Program-made: the position numbers and the translations under genes
Notes under the pieces: model-generated
Seen by the model: only the letters and a program-made list of their open reading frames with translations
What the model was told of the DNA's origin: nothing
The model's database searches: none
Shown here: positions 1-12,587 of the stretch, one piece after another
How positions within the stretch are numbered: the first letter of the stretch is position 1
Layout of the letters: every line of letters begins with the position of its first letter
NCBI RefSeq assembly: GCF_020184175.1
Contig: NC_065530.1
Coordinates: forward strand, 19,383,260-19,447,259
Direction: 5' to 3'
Length of the DNA: 64,000 nucleotides
Source of the DNA: Aphis gossypii
Lineage: Eukaryota; Arthropoda; Insecta; Hemiptera; Aphididae

Positions 1-2224
1 ACAGCTAAATTTTTATTTTGCGTAACCATAAATGCATATTTGTTGTATATTTTAATGAATGCGCTGTCGCGAAAAAATGTTGGTCCCTATCAGTAATATT
101 TATGTATTTATTTATACACTTATGTTTTTATATTTTATATTTTATATTTTTTTCATACTTAATACAACTTAAATTTTTAAATATAAATTTTGAAAATGCA
201 TATTTATTGCATATATTAATGGATTTTATTGCATATTATAATATGGCATATTTTGATACTTTTTAGTGCATATAAATCCGGGCTCTAGTTAATTACTTAT
301 TAATCATTTCATAAAACAAAAAGTAATATTTGAAATAAAAATTACTATTACTATATAATCACTTCATGTAATATAATATTATTATTTCAAAATCTTATTT
401 TTTTTAAATTTAAGTAAAGTAAAGAAATAAAAATCAAATATTAAATTATATGTAGTAAAAAAATATTTTATTCATTTAATATTTTATTTACTAAAATTTT
501 GAATTGATTAATTTATAAAAACACAGTTGGGTTTAATTTTGGAAATTTTTAATTTATGATACAGTGCTTTTATTCATAAGCTATGATCAATTCATAATTA
601 TACATAGTAATAACAATAAATATTTAGTTTTTAATAAAACAGTCACTCTTAAATTCAATTTGAAAACCAAAAATTATTTCTGTCATTTAACAATCATTTC
701 ATAAGAAGAATTTAGAATTTTTATTTTAATTAAAAAATCTAAATTTTTATGACAATAAATATGCTTATTATAATTTATAATATTACTTACAAAGATGGTT
801 TTAAACTTATATATTTTTTATTTATGTTAAAATACTATAAAATTTGAAGATATTGACGTCATTTTTGCGGGAACAATAAATCTTGGTGAGTTTATGTCTC
901 TTGTGTGTTATGGCTTATGAGTTATGAGTATTATATTATTTTGTTGCCTATTTCACATATAGTTTGTCAGCTTATAGAATCATTTGAGCTTTCTGGTTTC
1001 AGTAATTACATTTTTAGATTATCATTTTTTATAGATTTTATTAGCTTAAAATTCAAGTTAAATATTAAAACTTGTAATTGTATTGTTCTAAACAAAACAA
1101 AAAATAATTACTTATAAGTTATTTAAGAATTATAGTCTTTAATATTTATTTAATAATTATAACCATTTGTTATTATTATTATTTATTATTCGTATGGCAA
1201 ACCTTTTATTATAGCACTGAATCAGTTTACTAGTGATAAACAGTTAAATTAATTGTATTTTCTAGGGTAAAACAGAAACATTTGTTTTGTAACAGCAATA
1301 AAGTTAAAAATAAATTAATATAATACTTGATTATTTCAATTTAATATGAATTATATTTATTGTGCTATATTTTTAATTAGATAATTTGTAATTCTTGCAG
1401 GTTAAATGTTATTCCTAGCTATCTATAATTATTTTAGCTAAAACTTGTTAGTATGTTGATGGAATGTGTTAAGTTATGATATAAATTTGGTTTAACATAT
1501 AAAAATTTCCAAATTAATTATTTATTTTTAATTAGTCTTGTTTGATCATTATTTGGAAATTAAATTGAATATAAGATATGGTGCAATAAATTAAATTTTT
1601 TGTTCTGTAATAATTACTATTGATAATACTATTTGGGTTTTATTACAAAAATAGTATTTATTATCTAAATATTCATAATAAATAAATATAATCTATTACA
1701 ATTCACATGCAAGTTATGCAAATGCACAGATTTTGTTACCTACTTTTATACTTTACCTTATTTATAAGTTATTACACAAACTATCGCTCTAAAAAAATTT
1801 AACTCATAATTTGTGATAATATGTATGATTATTATTAGATAGTTATCATATTACTTTAATAAATAAAGTAAAAAAAATGTATAATAATTTAAAATGTAGT
1901 ATAATTATTAATTTATATTCGGAGTATCGTAAGACAACTTCTTTAGGAAGTAAAGGTAGATTGCTTTTTCAAATAAACAAATTATTTTAATGTATGTATT
2001 CATTTTTATGATTGTTTTATTCCATTGCATATCGTTTTTATATTATAAAATTAAGAACTCATATTTTGTTAAATATACAAAAATTAAAAACGATGAGCAA
2101 GTAATGTTGCTATCAAATTCATTTTTTACAAGACCTAATTGTGATTAAGTTTACAAGTTTACAACATATATTATTTTGTATTTATATCTTGTTATTTTAT
2201 TTGTTTGGTAACAAATATTTAAAG
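1..2224. other. AT-rich stretch upstream of the first visible ClC exon
   Basis: No open frame here looks like a protein; the short frames are low-complexity products of AT-rich DNA. The first visible ClC exon starts in the middle of a codon, two bases in, so this stretch is most likely intron, with the start codon exon to the left of the window. A good donor (CTTG then GTGAGT) follows position 885, and a CRE-like TGACGTCA lies at 853-860. The frame that would join to the ClC exon has no start codon there, so I do not call an exon. Confidence 0.5.
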
Positions 2225-5200
2225 GATCTGGTGAAACTGAGGATATTCCTGGAATTGGTCAGTATGAAGATTTTCATACTATTGATTGGCAACGGGACAT
2301 TGCAAGGGATCGGATGCGACATAGATATATACTAAAACGCAAACAAAATTCATTTATTGATCTAGTACAGAAATATTTTAATTTATTTTTTTGTAAACTA
2401 AGTATAATTTAATTATTTTAATTTAATCAGATAAAATCAGCTCATGATGCATGGTCAGGCTGGCTTTGTGTACTATTGGTGGGACTTGTGACTGGAACTG
2501 TTGCAGCAATAATTGATATTGGAACATCATGGATGTCAGATCTAAAATTTGGTATTTGTCCTCAAGCATTTTGGTTGAACATGGAACAATGTTGTTGGTC
2601 GTCAAATGAAACTTCATTCGAACTAGATAAAGGAAACTGTTCACAAGTGTGTATTTCAATTGTATTTAATTGATAATAAGTGTATGCATTGCTTACAACC
2701 TAATTTATAAATTCAGTATACCATATTTTCTTAAATTTATATTAAGTTATATTTTTTATTTATTTCAGTGGTTTTATTGGTCCGAATTAATGACTTCTTC
2801 CAACTATGGACCTTTTGCCTACATTGTATCATATTTTTTTTACATTTCTTGGGCATTACTATTTGCAGCTCTTGCTGCTGGTTTAGTTAGGATGTTTGCT
2901 CCCTATGCTTGTGGATCTGGTGTCCCAGAGGTAATGTTCTTTTGTTTAATTGTTTAATACACTCCTAGGATAACTTTAATTTTGCCATCTTAAAAGCTGA
3001 AAATAGATTTATTTAATGTTTGTATTAGTTTAAACCAATATTTGGCAAAAAAATGTATCTATGTGATTAAAATGTATAAGGATTTCGCCAATTATTAAAA
3101 TTAATTGGCATATTGTTTAATAATAAGTAGGTAATAACTAAAAATGTGTTTTATATCCATGATTAATAATATATATGTTTGTATAATATTTAATATTTTA
3201 CAATATTTTAATTTTTTAACAGGTTATGAGCTTTTTGAATTGTAATATTTTATATGATTTTAACTTACTTCAAAATTAAATGTTCTAAAATCTTAAAATA
3301 TCATCTTAGCAAAAAAATTAATGGACAATGATTATATTCACAAAACTAATCATTAAGTTTTTTAGTACTGTTTAGAACATATTTATGGAACTTAAATGTG
3401 GTTTTACAGATAAAAACAATTTTAAGTGGTTTTATAATTAGAGGTTACTTAGGAAAGTGGACACTACTAATAAAATCTGTTGGAATAATGATGTGTGTTT
3501 CGGCTGGACTCAGCTTGGGTAAAGAAGGACCTATGGTACATATAGCTTCATGTATTGGTAAGTAGAATTTTTATAATCAATTCAGATATTCAAATTTATT
3601 ATTTTATGGTTATTGTTTTAGGCAATATTTTATCATATTTATTTCCTAAGTATGGCCGTAATGAAGCCAAAAAGAGAGAAATATTGTCAGCAGCAGCAGC
3701 TGCAGGGGTTTCTGTTGCTTTTGGAGCTCCAATTGGCGGAGTCCTTTTTAGTTTAGAAGAGGTATTTAGTTTTTATTTTTAAATTAAAACACCCTTAACC
3801 ATTTTTTTGTTGTTTGAGGTACATATTATGTATCACATGGTTTTATTATACAGAAATTTACTATGGATAACTAATGGGTACTTGTGTACCCCTTGTAAAT
3901 AAGCATAATGAATTTTATTTGTTTTTGAGTTATGACTTATATTCTAAAATACTCATACTTAAGTCCATTATAATACTTTTATACTCCATGCTATTAATTT
4001 TATATCAGTGATACTTTTTGTGTCATGGTTATAAGTATAGTGTTTTTGAATTAATCAAGTAATATAAATATGTATATTATTTTCATCTCAATCAATTAAA
4101 TCTAAAAAATTATTTTATTATGGTTTTTAAATATTTTTACTTTGTTAAACAATAGTTTCAGTTTTAAACAGTTTAAATTAAAATTTTTTTTTTTAATTTA
4201 TTCTTAAATTTTATAATAATTGTTTAATATAAAATATGATATACATTAAGTATATTAATATTAATGAAAAATAATTTGAATGGTTTAAAATAATAAATAT
4301 TAAATAGTATTCTGTTACAATATTGTACCTCATGCAACAACCAATGTAAAATAATAAATATTATACAACTGATTTTTTTTTAAACATTGTTTTTTAAGGT
4401 TAGCTATTATTTTCCTTTGAAAACTTTATGGCGTTCATTCTTTTGTGCTCTTGTTGCTGCATTTGTGCTTAGTTCAATCAATCCATTTGGTAACGAGCAT
4501 TCTGTTATGTTCTATGTAGAATATCACAGACCCTGGATGTTTTTTGAACTTATACCATTTATTGGATTGGGAATTATTGGAGTAATTAATCTTAAATTTA
4601 CATTCATGTTTTTTTTTGCAATGATTTTTAAACAATTATTAAATTTAGGGTGTGATTGCAACAGTTTTTATCAAATGCAATATTAAATGGTGTCGTTTTC
4701 GTAAAACATCCATTCTTGGACAATATCCCGTCATGGAAGTATTATTACTCACGGCTGTAACTGCAATACTCTCATATCCCAACCCATATACACGCATGGG
4801 AACTAGTCAATTAATTTATCTTCTTTTCAGCCAATGTGATGTATCTAGTAATGATGGTTTGTGGTGAGAGTTGACAGTGCATGAAATAAAAATGTATAAA
4901 TTATTAAAATATGACTTTATAATGTTTAGTGATTATACAAATGACAAAGCTAATGTAGCTGGACCCGGTGTATACACAGCCATGTTGCTTCTATCAATGG
5001 CATTTGTTTTGAAATTAGTCACTACAATTTTTACATTTGGCATCAAAGTATAAAAATTAAAGCAATTAAATATTAATTATTATCATTGTACCTAAATGTA
5101 CAGATGGTATACATATAATGTTATATTATTATATTTTACAGGTACCTTGTGGTCTATTTATTCCGAGTTTGGCTATGGGTGGTATAACTGGCCGTATTGT

Positions 5201-6351
5201 TGGTATTTTGATGCAACAATTGGCTGCTAAACATCCACATTTATGGTTTTTTGACAATAGTTGTGGATTACCTGGTCAAGAAGGCTGTATTACTCCTGGC
5301 TTATATGCCATGGTAGGTGCTGCTGCTGTTTTAGGAGGAGTAACCCGAATGACTGGTAACAATATTACTTAATATTAACTATTGAATATTTTAAGTTTTA
5401 ATGAAACATAAAAGTTACACTATACAAACTAAAAAATATTATGTTTTATATTAAAATTTTTAGTGTCATTGGTGGTCATAATGTTTGAATTGACTGGTGG
5501 TGTAAGATACATAGTTCCATTGATGGCAGCTGTTATGGCTAGCAAATGGGTTGGTGATGCACTGGGCAAAGAAGGCATGTATGATGCTCATATTCAATTA
5601 AATGGTTATCCGTTTTTGGACAGTAAAGAAGATATTGTTCACACTGCTTTGGCGGCTGATGTTATGCAGCCTCGGTTAGTATTTTTTTTAATTATATAAA
5701 TTAAAAAAATTTAAAGCAGAAATCTAATGAAAAAAATGTATTTAAATTTAGTCGAGCTGAGAATTTAAACGTTCTTACTCAGTCTTCAATGTCATTAGAA
5801 GATACTGAAATATTATTAAAAGAAACTGAACATAACGGATTTCCAGTTGTGGTGTCACGAGAATCTCAATACCTTGTTGGATATGTATTACGCAGGGATT
5901 TACAATTGGCAATAGGTAAGGTTCAACTCATTCATTATGTTACTTTATAAATAATAATTGTAAAAATAATTACAGAAAATTCAAAACGAACTATAGATGG
6001 ACTTTTACCAGAATCTTTAGTTCTGTTTACTGACACAACTCAACAAATAATGCCTCCCCCTCTAAAATTAAAAAAAATTTTAGACATGGCCCCAATTACA
6101 ATTACTGATCAAACACCTATGGAGACTGTTGTTGATATGTTCAGAAAATTAGGACTTCGGCAAACATTGGTTACACACAATGGGTTAGTAATTTGATTTA
6201 TCAGAACTTCATTTTAATTTATTTATTTACGATTTTCTTAATCTTTTATTGATTTTCCAGGAGGCTTTTGGGAGTAATAACAAAGAAAGATATTTTACGT
6301 TACATTAAACAGGTTGATAATGAAGATCCCAGTTCTGTACTCTTCCATTGA
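2225..6351 (+). CDS. ClC-c: ClC-3/4/5-type H+/Cl- exchange transporter, 5'-partial, 13 exons
   Basis: Exons: 2225-2364, 2431-2646, 2769-2930, 3410-3557, 3622-3761, 4399-4581, 4649-4863, 4930-5047, 5142-5355, 5464-5674, 5752-5915, 5976-6183, 6261-6351. All junctions are GT..AG and all phases agree, giving 735 residues plus stop. The family exchanges Cl- for protons in endosome and lysosome membranes and supports their acidification. Visible marks, numbered from the first complete codon in the window: the N-terminal DFHTIDWQRD motif; the anion-selectivity motif GSGVPE (167-172); GKEGP with the gating glutamate at 211; SLEE with the proton glutamate at 268; a long helical core; then a CBS pair from about 575 to the end (AADVMQPR, GFPVVVSRES, LGVITKKDIL). 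Both glutamates are kept, so it should be an exchanger rather than a channel. The protein ends DPSSVLFH, like the vertebrate ClC-3/4/5 tails. The luminal loop near the exon 7/8 junction (CDYTND...) is shorter than in vertebrates. The start codon exon is outside or unrecognised; vertebrate ClC-5 is 746 residues, so little is missing. Confidence 0.96.
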
Positions 6352-6412
6352 TCAATTAATTAACCATATGGATTTTATATCCATTATTTAGCTCAATTTT
6401 CATATTTCTATT

Positions 6413-6418
6413 AATAAA
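6413..6418 (+). terminator. Candidate poly(A) signal of the ClC gene
   Basis: AATAAA lies about 60 bases after the ClC stop codon. A second AATAAA at 6854-6859 could serve a longer 3' end. The motif is common by chance in DNA this AT-rich. Confidence 0.4.
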
Positions 6419-7424
6419 TTTTAATAATATTTTTTCAAAGTTTTGTTTTAAAAACTTAATTTAAAAAATATTATAATTGTAGTTTCCTAGATATTTAAAT
6501 TAAGTAAATATTTTAGAAAAAGTTAAATGTGAATAATAGTTTAATCAATTATTATTAAATAACTATGTAATCGACTATGATTATTGTCATGCATTTTGAA
6601 TTTATGGGTTTGCTTGTAGTTAGTAACAGTAACAAACAAAATATATTGTTAAATATGAAAAATATTGTATTTTTCGTTGTTATTACTATAATTATTGACT
6701 TAAATTCATTCAGATGAATCCTTTTATTTGATTTAGTCTGTTAGTATATATATATTGTATTGTATACCATTATGTGTGTTTTTTAAGATTATTGTAATTT
6801 TGTATTAACTTTAAACATAAACTTTAATGTTTTAAATTTGTGGCTCTTTGTCAAATAAATTACTCATCTATATATTTTTGTTAAATTAATAACCCTTTAA
6901 GTGCTATATTAATTTGTTTTATAAATAGAAAATTACTTTTTTATTAGTTACACATATAAAATAAACTTTACCAACATTTTATTATAAAATATTTTCTATC
7001 ATTTAAAGGCATCAATTTAATTTTCCTTATTATTATTGAATAGTTTAATGTTTATTTTTTTGTCAATTTCTTACTAGAATGAATTAATTGGTTCAGATAA
7101 AATTATTTATTTGAAGCAATACCCTTACTTAACATTACCATACTCAATAAAGGAAATAGTTAGTATTAATATTTATTTGTTATTAATTCAACTACTTTTA
7201 CTATTAATAATAGGTAATAAAAATAACAAACAAAAATATTAATATATATGTAATTATTAATAATATCATTACTGATTATATACTTTTATGCTGTTAAAAT
7301 TTTTATTGCTTAGAAGAAAATTATTATAAAATACTGTACTGGTACAATTGAATGTTCAAGAAGGTGTAAACAAAAACAAATTTAATACAATATATTCTGA
7401 GATAAATGATTTATTGTGTTATCT

Positions 7425-7571
7425 CAGTGGTTCTTAACCTTTTCAGAATGACAGAACACTGATAATTTTATAAGATTTTCATGGAACATAACTATAAAAT
7501 AAAATAATATCTTTTTAAATTTTGATGGAATTCTTCGCTAAGTTCCATAGAACGCTAGTTCAGAACCACTG
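7425..7571. mobile_element. hAT-type MITE, 147 bp
   Basis: The left end reads CAGTGGTTCTTAACC and the right end AGTTCAGAACCACTG; the reverse complement of the right end is CAGTGGTTCTGAACT, so the terminal inverted repeats match at 13 of 15 positions. CAGTGGTTCT..AACC is the classic hAT (Charlie-like) terminus. The flanking 8-mers TGTTATCT and TGTACACT agree at 5 of 8 positions, consistent with an old 8-bp target-site duplication. There is no coding capacity. Confidence 0.75.
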
Positions 7572-7632
7572 TGTACACTAAATAATACATATAATATGTA
7601 ATAAATAATAATATAAAATAAATTATCATATA

Positions 7633-7786
7633 CAGTGACATATTTAGGGAGGAGCTTGGGCTCCAGGAGGTAAATTTTGGAGAGCATTTTGATAAAATAC
7701 GGTACCTACTACCTAGGTCATTTGGGTAATAAAATTATTGTTTTTTTTTCTTACCTGGGGCGCAATATTCCTAAATACTTCTCTAA
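7633..7786. mobile_element. Decayed hAT-like element, about 155 bp
   Basis: The left end CAGTGACATATTTAGGGAGG and the right segment GGGGCGCAATATTCCTAAATAC are roughly inverted copies (core TATTTAGG / CCTAAATA). They recall hAT non-autonomous elements with CAGTGGCGTA-type ends. The outermost bases of the right end are no longer clear. Confidence 0.4.
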
Positions 7787-9418
7787 TCATATAATTATAA
7801 TTTGTGTGAGATTTAAGTCAAGCAAACCCTTGAATTTGTTATGTGTAATTTAATCATAATATAAATGTATTTTTTTTTTTTTTTTTTTTTAACTATTGTA
7901 GGTAGCTAAATATAAAATTATCTTGTTCCATTGTACAATATATTTAACCATAATTTTGTAAATTCTATTATTTGCTATTTGTAGAATATTAATTAAATTT
8001 CCATTATACTATATTATAAGTCTATGAACTGTAGAGCAGTGATATTCTTTTGATACAAGAAAAAATATATTTTATTCAAATATATTAAATGATTAAAATG
8101 GATATGATAATGATAATAATTGTATTAATTAAAAATTGGTTCATTTTTAATGCAGTATTTATCAATTTTTATACTTTGCACAATGTAAAGAAAATATCTT
8201 CTTAAATTGTTTTTTTTTTTTTTATCTTTCCTCAAAAACTTAAATAATTAATACAATGACACAGATTCTAATAAAATTAAAAAGTAAAAACCATCACTAT
8301 AAAAGTAGACTTTTAATAATTTAAACCCTCAGTAACTTGAAACTTTTAATATTTTGAAATAAAAACAATTCTTTTCGTGAAAACTGTAAACTTGAAATTT
8401 CATCTGTATACCTACATTTATACCTAGTTAAAATAATCAAGTATATTACTATAATCTATTTTATATGTAACGTTTCTTGATCTTTTGATAAATATGTAGG
8501 TATTTATTGATGTATCTGTATAATTTATTACGGTTTTTAATTTAATTTTAATGGGTATATAAAAACATTAAGAATTCCAATTGATATTTCTTTAAAAACA
8601 ATTGTTTATAAATATTTTATTTTTTAACAAACTTAAACTTTTATTAAATAAAGATCATTGTCTTCAAGTTTTAGTGTACCCACTGCCCGTCACCTAGGTA
8701 CCAATCATATATTATTATTTATATATATTTATTTTAATAACTGTTTGTAAGGAATTTACTATATATGTATTTTAACATTATAAAACAATATGAATATCAT
8801 TGTGAAATGTATGCATTACATTATTATTTATTGTATAGTGTGTCAACATTATTATCATTATTAATATATACCTAACTGTTATTAAGTTATAAAAATAAAT
8901 ATGACTTATTATGATTTCTACTGCCTATTTTAATGTTAATGTAATTTCAGATAATATTAAACAATCATTATAGTTGTCACCATAAGTATTAAAGTTTTGA
9001 TTTATTAAAATTGTTCAAAAAATCAGACTATAATTGTATAAGTGAAGTCGTGTAGAATAACGAAATATTATGTATTTAAGATGTCTGATTGTCTTAGTTT
9101 CATCACTGATAAAAAAATTAAACTGACCATAGTTAGGAAATCCTATAATTTGCGATGTTTTTAAAACATAAAGAATGACTGTCTACCTATAACATAAATC
9201 TAACTCCAAAGCTTGGATGATTTTAGAATTGTGATCTAAAATTGTATTATATTAGGATTTAGAGTTGATAAGAAAAAAAATAAAATATTTTTCTCTTATT
9301 TGATGACTGTCCATCCAGCAGTCATTGCACTGTAGCATTACACAATATTAAACTTGTATTTTCACCCAATAATTGTACTTCAGTTCTTTAACCAATAGAT
9401 CATTGTGTAATAAAATAT

Positions 9419-9947
9419 ATGAAAATTTATTTTCGAAAAAGATTGGTGCTAATAATGATCAATAATATGGAAAACAAAATTGAAACAAATATCAGCGTAT
9501 TAGATGGTACTATATTATTGGATTTTAAAGCTTGGGAAAAATATTATCGATTCCAATTGAAAACTGTTTTCGTCGTGCTGGTTTCAATAATGAAATACCA
9601 CAACAAGCGGTCCAAAGAGAAGAAGACTAAGATAAGTTTTTCGACTATAAATGAATTTATTAACTTTGATAATGATGTGCTAACTTCAGAACCATTAAGT
9701 GATCAAGAAATTATTTCTTCATTAATTAACCAACCCGAAAAAACTCGAGGAATACCATAATAGTGAAGAAGCTAATACTCCCGATGAAGATTTATCTTTT
9801 ATTGTAGTGTTCAATGCAGTAAAAGTGTTAGCAAATTATGTGGCTCTGAATAACGTAAGTGGTAAGTCCAAAAACGGCAAAAACAAATTTTTAAGAACTA
9901 AAAAAAAGATAGAGCGTGATTTTTTATACAAACAAAGTTCAGCCTAA
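9419..9947 (+). pseudogene. Tigger/pogo-like transposase C-terminal remnant, frameshifted
   Basis: The first frame (from 9419) contains ISVLDGTILLDFKAWEK, like the ISVLDAI..LAxAWxxV segment near the C-terminus of Tigger (Tc1/mariner-pogo) transposases. Past a frameshift near 9560 another frame reads NCFRRAGFNNEIPQQAV, matching the NCFRxAGF motif that follows it in Tigger. A further shift near 9760 leads to an acidic stretch and a lysine-rich tail ending at a TAA at 9945-9947, as in Tigger C-termini. The DNA-binding and DDE catalytic parts are absent, so this is a dead fragment. The family call rests on remembered motifs. Confidence 0.65.
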
Positions 9948-10105
9948 AACAACAGATTTTTTTTAATAAAATGTAAATTTAATTCTAAAATAATAATTTA
10001 ATTCATTAATTAAAATTAAATAAATGTTTTTTTCTACGTGTATTGAAGTTACAATTTTTTTCCATAATTTTGGTTAAAATGACAATCAGTCATTATGGTC
10101 CCTTA

Positions 10106-10150
10106 TCTATACTATATAAAAGCAAATCCCGATTTTTTGTCATCCATACA
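10106..10150 (+). mobile_element. Possible Helitron 5' end
   Basis: After an A, the sequence TCTATACTATATAAAAGCAA resembles the TCTATA(C/T)TATATAAA 5' terminus of many insect Helitrons. I found no convincing 3' hairpin followed by CTRR, so the extent is unknown and the call could be a chance AT-rich match. Confidence 0.35.
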
Positions 10151-11899
10151 AATCCATACAATTCAACTTATCATCACCAAATTTTTAACTGTTATACCTG
10201 ACAGTTTGCTAAATGTTTTAGTACCACTTTTATTCGGGAACATTTAAAATAATTTGGCACTTACAGATTTTTACAGAAATTTTTATCTAAACGCACTATT
10301 TGATGTGAAAATGAAACATAATATGTACGTGTTATAATAACAGTATGTATATCTTTATTTCATTTATTTTGAAAAGGGAACATAATAAGTTACACAAAAT
10401 AAGTTTTATGGCTCCTTTAAAATTTGAATTTCGACGTAGGTATAGTAACCTATGTGTTATATATTGTAGTAATGAGAATTAGTCGCGGCTGCGCATACAG
10501 TCCGGATTACTACCCTCTTATATGTGTATATGCATAAGGTACATATAATTACACATACCTATATACATATAAGGATTTTATTATTAAGTAAATTGACTTA
10601 CCCCAATTAATAGATTGTCAGATCTGACTTGTCAGGTGTTCGATGAACGCAGCCACGTAGGAATAGGTTAAATATTAATTAAAGACAGAATAATACACTA
10701 TTGATGTTGAGATAATACTTTTATTAATTAGAACATGAAAAATACTGTTTGGTGTTACACACTATTTAACCCTTAAGGCTTTAACGTACCTATGACCTCC
10801 ACCAAAAGCGCACGCAGTGAGACTGGTTGTGTCCAAGTGGCCGATGCTCGATGAGTATTGTTAGGGCTGGTGGGATTGTTTATCTTGTATTATATAACAT
10901 TTGTAAGCAGTTTTAGATAAAGGCAAGGATATAACAATATATGACCATAGAATAGATGTCTATAATCATATAAACATTTGTGTGACTATATAATATATAA
11001 TAGTAAGACGTATAGTGTATATATTAAGGAATATGACGATGCCTGCACTCCTTTCAGTATTACTTAGTTTTAAGAATCGTATCATTAAATCCCCCATTAC
11101 TTTTTATACTATGTCTTCATAACATTCTAAGGTAGTTTTACATAAAGTTAATAGTTAAGATACAGAATCAGATAACATAATTTTCAATAAAAATTTTAAT
11201 TTAAGAGTATAAATTTTTATATATAATGGCTAACAATTGTTATAATTATTTTATATATATTTTAAAGAAAGATATGATGGCTTAGGCGCACATCATTACA
11301 ATATTATAAATTATAATATATTAAAACAATCGTTTAAAGCGTATAGTTAAGTAATCGCCCACAACGCACCTCAGAATGTGTATATAATATAGAATCGACG
11401 ATGAATCAATTATTATCGTCGACGTATATGAGATGTGACAACTGCTCGGTGCTTTGAGCGGTCCTGCGGGGTTTGAAGTATAGATCACTGCTTTCTAAAT
11501 ATGACTGACGTACTTAATATTGAGACTACTCGAATAGTTAAGATAGGTTAAAACGCATCCAATAATAATATAATAACCAATAGAAAAGTAGTATAGTAGC
11601 TCGCTGATTGGCCGTATGATGAGAAAACAGGATGCCATGCCCAATGTTGTTTAATAATCATTATTATTGTTATTCATTTAACGACGTTATAATATTATTA
11701 AAATATAGGTATAATGTATTTCCCGGGTGTAAGAATAATGATATTAATGTGAGAAAAAAATTGTTTTTATATTATCTAAAAGTATATTTATGAGAATTTA
11801 TAAACACCTTAAATCAAAATTATTTTCCGTGGGTATAAGGTATGTACATTGTACACTTTATAGCATTTTATAATCGAAATAACTATAAGACAATAAGAC
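10151..11899. other. Mixed-composition stretch, probably old transposon DNA
   Basis: Patches at about 10430-10520, 10600-10660, 10760-10870 and 11340-11520 are clearly richer in G and C than the surroundings and contain CpG-bearing words, for example a short inverted repeat ATCGACGAT..ATCGTCGAC near 11395-11423. No frame is open for long. It could be LTR or Helitron interior DNA; I cannot assign a family. Confidence 0.25.
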
Positions 11900-11971
11900 A
11901 AAGAAACAGCCCCACAATTTGCAAACAGCTATCCACGGGAGAGAAGCACGCGGATGACAGTTAGTATTACG
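11900..11971 (+). other. Possible untranslated first exon with a strong donor
   Basis: A patch with raised GC content (AGCTATCCACGGGAGAGAAG and following bases) ends in ACG followed by GTGAGTG, a near-consensus donor. It has the look of a leader exon on the plus strand, but no downstream plus-strand coding exon can be joined to it in this window. Speculative. Confidence 0.2.
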
Positions 11972-12580
11972 GTGAGTGAACATTTTCATTAAATAATTTC
12001 ATGAAAATCTGCATCATTGTGTAAAACGTTAGGGCTTAGATACTTAGGTATATTTCTAAAGACATTTTGTAATTATTGTTGTATATTATTAATAATTTAT
12101 TTTTTTCATGAGGTACTAATAAAAAAATAAATAATGTACTTACCATAATGGTACTATGATAAGTTGAATTTTAACTGATTATTAATAAAATCTTTGCAAT
12201 ATTATTAATTATATAGGTACCTACTTACCAACTGGTAGATAGATATAATATTGTTATTAACCTAGGTATATAAATAAATACCGAAGTGGTGTAAATTGTA
12301 AATATATTTCGTGATATAACCTATAATGCTATTAATAGCTTAAATTTGGGTACCTATACATTTTTAAACATTTCATAATAGCTAATAGAAAATAGTTTTG
12401 GATTAGGTATGTATAGGTACCTACAGAATGCAAAAAGTTTCAATTCAATGTGCATAGGTAAAACCTATTAATATTTTTTGAATCACAGCCTATTTACTAA
12501 AATTGGGTTTCTCCAAAATTTAAATCACTGCTTATATAATATGTATACATAAAATATTCGATAAAAATGTGTCACTGTTT

Positions 12581-12586
12581 TTTATT
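12581..12586 (-). terminator. Candidate poly(A) signal of SPMIP1-like gene
   Basis: TTTATT on the plus strand is AATAAA on the minus strand, just past the TGA stop at 12590-12588. This would give a very short 3' untranslated region. Confidence 0.4.
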
Positions 12587-12587
12587 T

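Larger units (their letters stand above)
6352..9418. other. Intergenic, gene-free, with MITE insertions
   Basis: Beyond the ClC 3' untranslated region this stretch holds the two hAT-type elements listed separately and a run of about 20 T at 7870-7890. I see no other coding signal. Confidence 0.5.

Noticed and set aside
850..885. Possible ClC exon ending in a strong GTGAGT donor
   Set aside because: The frame that would join to the exon at 2225 has no start codon and only a dozen codons before a stop; there is no pyrimidine tract, and the reading matches no known ClC N-terminus.
2423..2659. Minus-strand frame opposite ClC exon 2
   Set aside because: Antisense shadow; the plus strand carries the conserved ClC sequence with correct splice sites.
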